Source: Devosia sp. (GTDB lineage: Bacteria; Pseudomonadota; Alphaproteobacteria; Rhizobiales; Devosiaceae). Taken from it: a stretch of 6,890 nucleotides of DNA. This document shows, in pieces, positions 1 to 5,615 of this stretch. Every line of letters begins with the position of its first letter. Within the stretch, counting starts at the first letter, position 1. The stretch spans positions 1 through 6,890 of the forward strand of contig JANXSI010000167.1 in the NCBI GenBank assembly GCA_025352765.1, in the 5' to 3' direction. The notes beneath the pieces are model-generated. The model was not told where the DNA came from and did no database searches. It saw only the letters and a list, made by a program, of their open reading frames with translations. Both the position numbers and the translations under genes were made by a program.

Positions 1-2
1 TC

Positions 3-140
3 GTCGACCTGCAAGCCGCCATCAACCGCTTCGTCACCGAGACCAATGCAAACCCAAAGCCCTTCACCTGGACCGCCGACCCAGACCGCATCATCGCCGC
101 CGTCAGACGAGGGCACCAAGTGTTAGATTCCATCCACTAG
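3..140 (+). CDS. IS630-family transposase, C-terminal end (partial)
   Basis: The frame is open from the window edge and encodes 45 residues before TAG. The tail contains FTWTADPDRI, then RRGHQVLDSIH, which I recognise as the typical C-terminus of IS630-family (Tc1/mariner-like DDE) transposases in rhizobia. The catalytic acidic residues lie upstream and are outside the window, so completeness cannot be judged. No transposon right end is obvious after the stop: the next gene's reading frame is already open at base 127 and carries protein-like sequence from about base 142. IS630 elements normally carry terminal inverted repeats and a TA duplication, and neither can be tested with only one end present. 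The identification comes from the conserved C-terminal motif alone. Confidence 0.83.
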   Translation, partial: VDLQAAINRFVTETNANPKPFTWTADPDRIIAAVRRGHQVLDSIH

Positions 141-141
141 C

Positions 142-450
142 GTCGATCCGCTGCCGCCGGGTGAGCTCCTGCAGGTCTTCCTGCCATTTGCCGGCCTGAC
201 CTACATCCTCAGCACCGTGCCTGCGCTGGCGATCGGATTTCTCGCGGGCTGGCTGCGCCGGGGCGAGGAGTCCCGCTATCGCATTGTGATCCCAGTTCTC
301 GTTGCGGTTGTGCTTGTTCCGGTGTTTATCGCCGAAGTGGTGCTCGCCCCCTCGGGGGCGGTTCCGCCGTCCGGTTTCTTGCTCAATCTCGCAACGGCCG
401 GAGGCATCGCGGCCCTCATCGCTGGCGGCGTCAGTGAGTTCGCGCGATAG
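142..450 (+). CDS. Small membrane protein, probably lacking its 5' end
   Basis: This frame is open from base 127, and the protein-like sequence starts with VDPLPPGELLQVF. Three hydrophobic segments follow: residues from about LLQVFLPFAG to GFLAGW; YRIVIPVLVAVV to FIAEVV; and FLLNLATAGG to the C-terminus at SEFAR. A basic/acidic loop (RRGEESR) lies between the first two. There is no ATG in frame. The first GTG (217) falls inside the first membrane segment and has no Shine-Dalgarno sequence. The natural start was therefore probably lost where the transposase tail joins. I do not recognise the family. It is probably a remnant of an inner-membrane protein and not an expressed gene, although reading through from an upstream start cannot be excluded. 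Confidence 0.5.
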   Translation, partial: VDPLPPGELLQVFLPFAGLTYILSTVPALAIGFLAGWLRRGEESRYRIVIPVLVAVVLVPVFIAEVVLAPSGAVPPSGFLLNLATAGGIAALIAGGVSEFAR

Positions 451-774
451 CGCTGCCCGGACATGCAACGAAATTGCCTTGCTCAAGCTCGCGCCTTGCT
501 TCGCAGGTACTCTGGCCGCTTCCTCCGGGCCAACGAGGTCGACGATTTCGAGGGCATCGCTTCTGTACTGCTTCGCGAAGATCGCTCAGCGGTTCAAGTC
601 CTCGCTCAAGACATCTCCTTAACCGCTGCTCGCCCCGCCAAGGTCACACCTCGGTGCCGATTCACTTCGACTGTCGCGTTCAACCCAAAAGGGGGTGCTC
701 TCCACTCCACCAAACGGTGGACGCGCGCGCCTCAACCCAATGGTACGACAGACCTACTGTGTGGAGGTACCTCA
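451..774. other. Intergenic stretch before the secreted protein
   Basis: No gene is supported here. The frame of the downstream gene stays open back to an ATG at 463, but that extension has no ribosome site and lacks recognisable protein motifs. The clear Shine-Dalgarno sequence and signal peptide sit at 775. A small hairpin (6-bp arms 706-711 and 716-721, loop AAAC) lies about 50 bases before the start codon. No confident promoter was found. Confidence 0.4.
763..767 (+). promoter_or_regulatory. Shine-Dalgarno GGAGG that fixes the start at 775
   Basis: GGAGG ends seven bases before ATG 775. The encoded protein then begins with a textbook signal peptide. Together these rule out the longer in-frame start at 463. 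Confidence 0.75.
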
Positions 775-1587
775 ATGCGCCTACTCAAGTTCATACAGAC
801 TTCGTTAGCAGCCGCCGTTCTAGCGACCGCTGCATCGACCGCGCCGGGCATAGCTGCGCCCCACGACGTCGGCATCCATGGTGGGGCCGGTGGAGGAGAG
901 TTCCGCACCGAGTGTCGACCGTTTGACTTCATCGCTGGCATCGATGCAGAGGTTAAGGACGGCGTCGTCATCTCGGTAGCGCCAATCTGTGGTGACACGT
1001 CACCAGGCGGGCCCGGTGGGACTTATGGAAGCCCCTGGGCAGGTGTTCCAGATGTTGAAGGGGCGGAACGGCATCAAGTTGCCTGCGAGCCCGGCGGCGT
1101 TCTAACTGGTTTGGACGTCTCGATGAACGCGACTCCCCTTGTTAGCCGGCTGGGGTTCACGTGTTGGATGCCCGACAGCCAAGTTTTAAACGACCATATC
1201 AAGGATTTTGGGGGCGAGGAGGCAAGCAGCAAGCAGATCACTTGCCCTGGGGGAGAGTATGGCACAGGCATCTTCGGTCGTGCCGGAACGGCTATCGACG
1301 CCCTTGGCCTGATTTGCACGCCTATCGCTGAACTCGTGCGCCCCGGCGCGCCAACCCCTCCCGACCCGACCCCTCCTCCGCAAGGCAAGACGACGGTCGT
1401 CAAACTCGATGTCGATCTTTACGACGACGCGGGCAACAAGAAAAAGACAGCCGACGGCGCGCCGATCGTGGTCCCCGCGGGTACGACTGTTGTCGTTGGC
1501 GACTGCAACGAAGCCGGGATGTGTCACATCTCGGGTGGTGGCTACGAGGGGCGCGTCTACGACGGCCTAGACTACGACACGCTATGA
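775..1587 (+). CDS. Secreted protein with three Cys-bounded Gly-rich repeats (beta-prism-like) and SH3-like C-terminus
   Basis: The product has 270 residues. Residues 1-28 are a Sec signal peptide: basic MRLLK, hydrophobic LAAAVLATAA, and likely cleavage after GIAA. The mature part has eight cysteines. Six bracket three similar units, C47-C72, C104-C130 and C157-C181 (24, 25 and 23 residues between). Each has the plan C-x-x-(G)...G-I/L...I/V...L/A-x-x-C, and Gly-rich stretches GGAGGG and GGPGG precede the first two. The plan recalls VMO-I and jacalin-like beta-prism domains, which are built from three equivalent sheets; assignment to that fold is inference. A Pro-rich linker (about 189-204) leads to a C-terminal part (about 205-270, C244 and C250) with the look of a bacterial SH3-like domain (VVPAGTTVVVGDC...). 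The protein is probably periplasmic or extracellular with disulphides. A role in carbohydrate or surface binding is possible but not shown. Confidence 0.78.
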   Translation: MRLLKFIQTSLAAAVLATAASTAPGIAAPHDVGIHGGAGGGEFRTECRPFDFIAGIDAEVKDGVVISVAPICGDTSPGGPGGTYGSPWAGVPDVEGAERHQVACEPGGVLTGLDVSMNATPLVSRLGFTCWMPDSQVLNDHIKDFGGEEASSKQITCPGGEYGTGIFGRAGTAIDALGLICTPIAELVRPGAPTPPDPTPPPQGKTTVVKLDVDLYDDAGNKKKTADGAPIVVPAGTTVVVGDCNEAGMCHISGGGYEGRVYDGLDYDTL

Positions 1588-1593
1588 GGTTTT

Positions 1594-1619
1594 GGAGCTC
1601 GGCGGAACCGCCGAGCTCC
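1594..1619 (+). terminator. Hairpin terminator of the secreted-protein gene
   Basis: A perfect 12-bp inverted repeat (GGAGCTCGGCGG, 2-base centre AA, then its complement) begins six bases after the stop codon. In RNA the closing pair would open to give a GAAC-type loop. No T run follows directly (TTTT only at about 1631), so it is a strong stem but not a classical intrinsic terminator. It may protect the 3' end instead. Confidence 0.6.
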
Positions 1620-1854
1620 GGCATCACGCGCTTTTGCGGAGGACCCCGAGCTAGCACGCGAAGAGAACGGGACGGGGCAGCTGTTGGTCATCTCGCTGCG
1701 GTAGGATTTGTAGCCGTGGTAGGTGTGAGCTGCGAACCAAATTTGTTGGACCTGATAGCCGGCTTCTGAAACCCCACTGGGCTATGACAAGCTAATGTAC
1801 TCGCCCCTGCTCCTGCGGACCAAATGAGCTGGAGGTGATCAAGGCAAACTGCAT

Positions 1855-1875
1855 CTGGCGCGTTTTGCGCGCCAG
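1855..1875 (-). terminator. Hairpin behind the LuxR-type regulator
   Basis: There are perfect 8-bp arms (CTGGCGCG and CGCGCCAG) around a 5-base loop, located 23 bases past the minus-strand stop codon at 1899. On the minus strand no T run follows, so termination is likely but unproven. It forms a pair with the plus-strand hairpin at 1594-1619 between convergent genes. Confidence 0.5.
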
Positions 1876-1898
1876 GACGACCAACATCGCTCAGCGTC

Positions 1899-3032
1899 CT
1901 AAAGCGTTCCCAGGGACATGGCCCGGGCGAGCTCTACCACTCCGGCGCGAGTGTGCTTGCCGAGCTTATCGAAAAGCCGCAGTGTGTGAGTCTTAACCGT
2001 ACTGGGAGCGACCCCGAGAGCCTCGGCAATGCTGCGTTCAGACAGCCCGCTGACAAGCAGCTCAAGCACCCGCACCTCGGCAGGTCTGAGCCCATAAAGT
2101 AACTTGATGGCCTCTGCCGGCAAGTTCAGCGGCGCGTCGGGTTCCGCGACGAAGACCGCGGCGACAGCCTGCCAACTGGTGCGGGCACCCTGGGGCCGCA
2201 GGGGCAGCACATGTAGCACCGCGCTGCTTCCATCACGACGGCGTACCGCGATGCCATTTCCTGCCTGCCCTAATTTGGCACCGTCGCCGGCTGCGGCATC
2301 GACGGTCGCTTCAAGTTGCCCCCCCGCTACCTGACCGGGCACGTGGAGCTTTCCACCCATCAGCGCGATTGGATCGCTATCGTGCAAGAGCCGCTCGGCC
2401 TTGGCGTTGGCGTAGACGATGCCCATCAAGCGATCCACCAGCACCACAGCAGATCCGAGCACGGAGAGTGCCGCCTCGAACGAGGCTGCAGTCTGCGCCT
2501 GCTTCTCCAGCAGTCCGCTGATAATCACCGCGCGCCGCAAATGCGGGGCGAGAACTCTTGCGGCTTCAATCTGCGCGTCGCTGATCGGCGGCATGGATTT
2601 CTGCAGGCCCATGCCGAGCGTCGCGATCATCGAGGGGCTTCGCTCGACAATGATGACCATCTGGTCCACTAGCCCTTGGGGCACTGCCCATTCGTCGTAA
2701 TAGCGGTTGCCGGTCCAATGGGACACACCGGTAAACCTTGTCAGCACCGCCGGCTCTTCAATTGGAACGCGGCTGACCACCGCGGCGCCGCCCCACAAAT
2801 CGAGTATTTCTCGACCATAGTTCGGGGCCAACTTGACGAAACGCTCGGGCACGTTGCTGGACGCCTCGATGATCGATTGCCCACTTGGAAGAGCGTTGAC
2901 GCCAATCATCGCGTTGGAGAGCTCCAGATGGCGGCGGATGCGATCAATAGCATCGCTCCAGCGATCCGGCTCGATCACCGCATCATAGATATGGCCGATC
3001 AGGTCGGTCGTAGCTCGGGCCGAAGTGTCCAA
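1899..3032 (-). CDS. LuxR-type helix-turn-helix transcriptional regulator
   Basis: The C-terminal region (about residues 312-370 of 377) is a clear LuxR/GerE DNA-binding domain: LRPAEVRVLELL, then SERSIAEALGVAPSTVKTHT, then LFDKLGKHTRAGVVELAR. About residues 184-229 resemble a PAS-type sensor segment (ALSVLGSAVVLVDRLMGIVY..A). The N-terminal 170 residues are an unassigned ligand or signal domain starting DLIGHIYDAVIEP. The start is set at TTG 3032 because AGGGA (3041-3045, minus strand) lies eight bases before it and no ATG is available. The frame stays open to TTG 3110, with GTG codons between, but none there has a ribosome site. No autoinducer-binding domain or response-regulator receiver is seen, so it is not a quorum-sensing LuxR in the strict sense. 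Its target is unknown; the divergent gene at 3466 and the dyads between are candidates. Confidence 0.93.
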   Translation of the reverse strand: MDTSARATTDLIGHIYDAVIEPDRWSDAIDRIRRHLELSNAMIGVNALPSGQSIIEASSNVPERFVKLAPNYGREILDLWGGAAVVSRVPIEEPAVLTRFTGVSHWTGNRYYDEWAVPQGLVDQMVIIVERSPSMIATLGMGLQKSMPPISDAQIEAARVLAPHLRRAVIISGLLEKQAQTAASFEAALSVLGSAVVLVDRLMGIVYANAKAERLLHDSDPIALMGGKLHVPGQVAGGQLEATVDAAAGDGAKLGQAGNGIAVRRRDGSSAVLHVLPLRPQGARTSWQAVAAVFVAEPDAPLNLPAEAIKLLYGLRPAEVRVLELLVSGLSERSIAEALGVAPSTVKTHTLRLFDKLGKHTRAGVVELARAMSLGTL

Positions 3033-3350
3033 GGCGAAAATCCCTGCACGTTGCCGATGGGCGTGGAGCACGCCCACCAACACTCTCGCAGGATCAAAGT
3101 GCCAAATCAATCAAGCGGACAGGCGCGGGCGGCCGAAGACTTCGCGTACGCAGCCGGTTCAAGGAGCGAAGTTGCCGTTCCTAGCACATCCGCGGTACGC
3201 TGAACTTGTAGCAGCCCTCCCATCGTCCTTGGACTCACGGTCGTTGACGCATCGATATGCTCAAGGGAGCGCACCACCTCCCCGCGGGCTAATCGTAGCC
3301 AGTTTTGGCCTCGTTTGCTGGGCGCGGGCCTTTGCTTGGGAGCCGTAATA

Positions 3351-3362
3351 CCAACATGTTGG
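3351..3362. promoter_or_regulatory. Perfect 12-bp palindrome, possible operator
   Basis: CCAACATGTTGG is fully self-complementary and sits 104 bases before the start of the gene at 3466. Its form suits a dimeric DNA-binding protein. The neighbouring LuxR-type regulator is a candidate, but no binding consensus is known to me for this protein. Confidence 0.35.
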
Positions 3363-3371
3363 CATCGACAC

Positions 3372-3395
3372 GTCGTCCACCATTCGATGGACGAC
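3372..3395. repeat. 8-bp inverted repeat, possible operator or 5' leader hairpin
   Basis: Arms GTCGTCCA (3372-3379) and TGGACGAC (3388-3395) are perfect complements separated by 8 bases. It lies ten bases after the palindrome at 3351-3362, about one helical turn. The pair may form a composite regulatory site for the gene at 3466. Confidence 0.35.
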
Positions 3396-3465
3396 CTAAC
3401 GCTTCTCCTCGTGTCACCTCTCGACAGGGCAGACCTAATCGCGCCCACCGTCCACGGAGGCTCGC

Positions 3466-3888
3466 ATGCGAAATGGATTGCTTCAGGAAGCAACACGTCG
3501 TCTGACCGTTTTGGGGCATTCTGCTTTTCCCCAAATCGCCGCCGCAAGCCCAATGAACGGCGCTGGCTTCTTTCAGGGGCATTGGGACACAGTCACCTCG
3601 CTGAGCGAGCAATTCTTACTAAAATTAGTCCCGTTCCAAATTGCCGATGGGCCGGTGGTCTCGGGCCGTTTCGATAACCACGATCCCTACCACAGCGGCA
3701 TTCTGCGAGGAAGCGTGAGTGCCGATGGCGAGCATCTGCATTTTGACCTGAGCCAGCCAAGGCTGGAAATAGTGGGAAAGGGTCGTCTTGCGCTCTCCGA
3801 TGACGGAAGAACGATTACGGGCTACGTCGATGTTCGAGGTGCCAACCGCAGCGCGACGAGAGTCGCATGGCGAGGGACTCGACGCTAG
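3466..3888 (+). CDS. Small beta-rich protein of unknown function, possibly exported
   Basis: ATG 3466 is preceded by GGAGG (3456-3460) at five bases. The product is 140 residues. Residues 1-28 have a basic start and a moderately hydrophobic stretch (LTVLGHSAFPQIAAA) ending in AAASP, which could be a weak signal peptide. The remainder follows the plan GHWDT...L.L...VVSGRFD...GILRGSVS...LHFDL...GKGRLALSDDGRTITGYVD. It resembles the short antiparallel-strand domains of the lipocalin-like GTW...G.V.G type seen in many bacterial hypothetical proteins. That likeness rests on pattern, not on an alignment. It is divergent from the LuxR-type gene across a region with two dyads, so regulation by that protein is possible. 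No enzymatic motif is visible. Confidence 0.6.
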   Translation: MRNGLLQEATRRLTVLGHSAFPQIAAASPMNGAGFFQGHWDTVTSLSEQFLLKLVPFQIADGPVVSGRFDNHDPYHSGILRGSVSADGEHLHFDLSQPRLEIVGKGRLALSDDGRTITGYVDVRGANRSATRVAWRGTRR

Positions 3889-4153
3889 CTAACGGAAAGC
3901 CGGCTGGCAGTCCGTCGTCAGATCATCTCGGCGCTTTTATAGGCCTAAATTGGTGGGATGTCTTGTCGGGTCCCGCAACGCAAAAGTAGCAGGCCTTCAG
4001 GGCCTGCGAACCTGTCTAGAATAGACGACAAATAGATTGATTTCGGTACGGACGCCTCGGCTGGGGATCGTGTCCCAACACGTGGTGTAGCTGAGGCTGT
4101 GCCTCGACGCTTTCCGGCATGGGCCGGGTTGGTCAGCGTGCGGGAACTGCCGG
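3889..4153. other. Non-coding stretch with small inverted repeats
   Basis: No gene is supported. It contains three hairpin-like repeats: 3989-4007 (GCAGGCC / GGCCTGC, loop TTCAG), 4014-4026 (GTCTA / TAGAC) and 4093-4105 (GAGGC / GCCTC). The 3989-4007 hairpin lies 100 bases after the stop of the preceding gene and could be its terminator, though no T run follows. Bases 4132-4149 (VSVREL in another frame) may be a scrap of hsdS, which would put the true break in that gene somewhat upstream. Confidence 0.35.
3989..4007 (+). terminator. Hairpin after the small beta-rich gene
   Basis: Perfect 7-bp arms GCAGGCC and GGCCTGC surround a 5-base loop, with AAAA just upstream. It is about 100 bases from the stop codon and lacks a T tract on the plus strand. 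Read on the minus strand it would be followed by TACTTTTG, so its direction is uncertain. Confidence 0.3.
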
Positions 4154-4901
4154 CAAGCTGACGAGAGGATCATCGCTCAACTGTGCGACGGATTCCAGGA
4201 AGAACAGAGAGCTCTCGTCGCTAGGCTGGATGCAATAGGCGCAAAAACACTCCAGCTCGAGCAGCCACTCGCCGCAGTCGAACGAGACGCCAAACATCTG
4301 GTCGCTTTGCGCTTCCGCGATGTGATAGCGGGAGCGCTTGTAGTTGCTATGCGCGAAGTTGCACCTGTTGTACGTCGGCCTGTCGAAATCGATGTCGGTG
4401 TCCGCTATCGAGAGATAGCAGCGCGCTCATTCGGCAAAAAGATTATTCGCTGAGCCCGACTTCGACGGTGCCGCCGCCACATGGGAAAAGCCCGGTTGGG
4501 TAAAATCCGGTGACTTGGTGTTGAGCAACATAAAGGCTTGGGAGGGCGCCATTGCTGTGGCGACTGACCTGCACGACGGCTATATCGCCTCTCACCGCTA
4601 CATCACTTGCGTTCCCGACCCGGCACGCGTAACCGCTGACTTTCTAGCCTACTACCTTCTGAGCCAGGACGGTTTGGAGAAAGTCCGTACGGCGTCGCCG
4701 GGCACTGCTGATCGAAACCGGACCCTTAGTCTGACGAACCTCGGTAAGATCGAAGTCCCAGTCCCTCAGTTGCCCGTGCAGCAGTCATTTAATCGTCTCC
4801 AAGCCGAGGTCACCGCGCTCAAGATTGAGCACGGCGCAATCCGCGCGGCAAACGCCGCACTATTGCCAGCAACGCTAGAACGAACTTTCGGATCGGGCTA
4901 A
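4154..4901 (+). pseudogene. hsdS: Type I restriction specificity subunit (HsdS), 5'-truncated and frameshifted
   Basis: Two adjacent frames give one continuous HsdS-like protein. In frame one (to TGA 4451-4453) it reads ADERIIAQL, then a charged helix (EEQRALVARLDAIGAKTLQL), then REVAPVVRRPVEIDVG and ARSFGK. This matches the central coiled spacer and the start of the second target-recognition domain. After the A run at 4436-4440 the next frame carries GDLVLSNIKAWEGAIAVATD, ASHRYITCVPDP, DFLAYYLLS, SPGTADRNRTLS and IEVPVPQLPVQQ, the classical second half. Removing one A joins them as SFGKRLFAEPDFDG. The first recognition domain is missing, apart from a possible scrap near 4132-4149. No hsdM or hsdR is in the window. 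HsdS normally sets the DNA target of the type I methylase/nuclease; this copy should be inactive. The downstream frame alone could start at TTG 4515, but without a ribosome site. Confidence 0.86.
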
Positions 4902-4951
4902 AGCCCAAACAGCCCGCGCGGCCACTTCCAGAAACGAACAGACGGTTCTCC

Positions 4952-4985
4952 GGCGAGACCACCGTGACCGAAGCGCTGTCTCGCC
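4952..4985. repeat. 8-bp inverted repeat downstream of the hsdS remnant
   Basis: Arms GGCGAGAC (4952-4959) and GTCTCGCC (4978-4985) are separated by 18 bases. It is 50 bases after the hsdS stop and might be a weak terminator or chance; no T run follows. Confidence 0.25.
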
Positions 4986-5192
4986 CCGAGTCAATATCTC
5001 GACGCCAAGAAAGTAGTCGGATCGAAGGCGTAGGCCATCGCATCTAACGCGACCGCGCCCGCAAGCGTGACAGGGAGTCCTTACTTTCCATCCATGTAAA
5101 TAGCAGCAGAATTTCTGCGGACTGACGTTAGAGACTGGCTATGTACATTTGACAGCGCCGATCTGGATGGCCGCCCCTCGAGCCAAGCACAT

Positions 5193-5212
5193 GTTGATCC
5201 GCCGGCATCAAC
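5193..5212. promoter_or_regulatory. Dyad GTTGAT-N8-ATCAAC, candidate enhancer-binding site
   Basis: Perfect 6-bp arms with an 8-base spacer lie about 145-160 bases upstream of the predicted start from the sigma-54 promoter, the usual range for activator sites of enhancer-binding proteins. It does not match the NifA TGT-N10-ACA site. The identity of any binding protein is unknown. Confidence 0.4.
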
Positions 5213-5262
5213 TGGGCAAAGAATGCGCAGGACCGCAGGGCGCCCAAAAAATGACCAACCCG

Positions 5263-5317
5263 CCGTTTTTCTCCTCGAATGCCCCCTTGTCCTTGATCGA
5301 AAGACGCTGAAAAACGG
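5263..5317. repeat. 9-bp inverted repeat flanking 37 bases just before the sigma-54 promoter
   Basis: CCGTTTTTC (5263-5271) and GAAAAACGG (5309-5317) are perfect complements. The right arm ends 11 bases before the promoter's TGGC element. Each arm has a five-base A/T tract, so the pair could be a DNA-bending or protein-binding arrangement between enhancer and promoter. No clear IHF consensus was found. Confidence 0.4.
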
Positions 5318-5328
5318 GGATTCCAATC

Positions 5329-5344
5329 TGGCATGCCCCTTGCA
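5329..5344 (+). promoter_or_regulatory. Sigma-54 (RpoN) -24/-12 promoter
   Basis: TGGCATG-CCCC-TTGCA matches the consensus TGGCACG-N4-TTGCW with one change in seven plus five positions. The invariant GG and GC are exactly 10 bases apart. It points to the ABC transporter gene, with a predicted start near 5355 and a leader of about 260 bases. Sigma-54 promoters need an ATP-driven enhancer-binding activator; common rhizobial inputs are nitrogen, dicarboxylate or low-oxygen signals. Which one acts here is not shown. Confidence 0.8.
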
Positions 5345-5412
5345 TAGATATGTGCGAGCTAGCCGCTAGGGATCCAGCCCTCCACGAAGGCGCACAGGAC
5401 CGAGAGCGACTG

Positions 5413-5437
5413 TTGGTGCAGGAGAAATCTGCACCAA
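5413..5437 (+). promoter_or_regulatory. 9-bp hairpin in the leader of the sigma-54 transcript
   Basis: Perfect arms TTGGTGCAG and CTGCACCAA enclose a 7-base loop (GAGAAAT), and two G-U pairs can extend the stem outward. It starts about 58 bases after the predicted transcription start. It could stabilise the leader or act as an operator; it shows no terminator T run. Confidence 0.45.
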
Positions 5438-5572
5438 TGCACGGCGGGATAAAAACCCGGGAGATCTCAAACCAAGCGCGGCCTTCTCGGGTGCGCTTCG
5501 AAGGGAGATTGTGTGTGCTTGAGCAAGCTCTTTCCGATGGCGTTTCACACCCGTCCTGCCGCTGCCGCGGAC

Positions 5573-5589
5573 TGACAGCAACGCTGTCA
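5573..5589 (+). promoter_or_regulatory. TGACAGC-AAC-GCTGTCA hairpin or operator before the ABC gene
   Basis: Perfect 7-bp arms surround a 3-base centre, ending 12 bases before the Shine-Dalgarno AGGAAGGA (5602-5609). The position fits either an operator dyad or a leader hairpin that influences ribosome access. Confidence 0.45.
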
Positions 5590-5615
5590 TCCCAATGCTA
5601 GAGGAAGGACCACAC

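Larger units (their letters stand above)
1588..1898. other. Gap between convergent genes, with a terminator-like hairpin at each side
   Basis: The secreted-protein gene and the LuxR-type gene converge here. Apart from the two hairpins listed separately, bases 1620-1854 show no gene, tRNA or repeat that I can support. The open frame in this area overlaps the 3' end of the secreted-protein gene in another frame and has no protein-like features. Confidence 0.45.
3033..3465. other. Divergent intergenic region with two dyads
   Basis: This 433-base stretch separates the minus-strand regulator from the plus-strand gene at 3466. Open frames on both strands cross it, but none has a ribosome site together with recognisable protein sequence. 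The notable content is a perfect 12-bp palindrome (3351-3362) and an 8-bp inverted repeat (3372-3395), both listed separately. No clear -35/-10 pair was found. Confidence 0.45.
4902..5615. other. Non-coding regulatory region upstream of the ABC transporter gene
   Basis: This 714-base stretch has no supported gene. It contains an 8-bp inverted repeat at 4952-4985, dyads at 5193-5212 and 5263-5317, a sigma-54 promoter at 5329-5344, and two hairpins in the presumed transcript leader (5413-5437 and 5573-5589). Open frames on either strand lack ribosome sites or protein-like composition. One begins at ATG 5350, upstream of the predicted transcription start near 5355, so it would lack its own start codon in that transcript. 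Confidence 0.5.

Noticed and set aside
103..486. Minus-strand open frame over the membrane protein
   Set aside because: It is the shadow of the plus-strand genes; composition is charged and Arg-rich without motifs.
463..774. N-terminal extension of the secreted protein starting at ATG 463
   Set aside because: No ribosome site and no family-like sequence; a strong GGAGG and a signal peptide are present at 775.
3107..3553. Minus-strand open frame reaching the regulator's 5' region
   Set aside because: No ribosome site or recognisable domain, and it overlaps the gene at 3466, which has a good ribosome site.
3918..3945. Possible TtsI (tts) box
   Set aside because: Only the first GTCAG and a few later bases agree; spacing does not fit, and no type III secretion gene follows.
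4025..4050. Possible nod-box-like end (ATTGATTT)
   Set aside because: Only a short match to the 3' part of the motif; the rest of the conserved 47-base pattern is absent.
5081..5326. Minus-strand open frame upstream of the sigma-54 promoter
   Set aside because: No ribosome site recognised and low-information, Arg/Ser-rich sequence; the area is better explained by regulatory dyads.
5090..5330. NifA enhancer TGT-N10-ACA
   Set aside because: Each TGT in the region was followed to the required spacing and none has ACA there.
5350..5601. Plus-strand open frame in the leader of the sigma-54 unit
   Set aside because: Its ATG lies before the predicted transcription start and has no ribosome site; the frame crosses leader hairpins.
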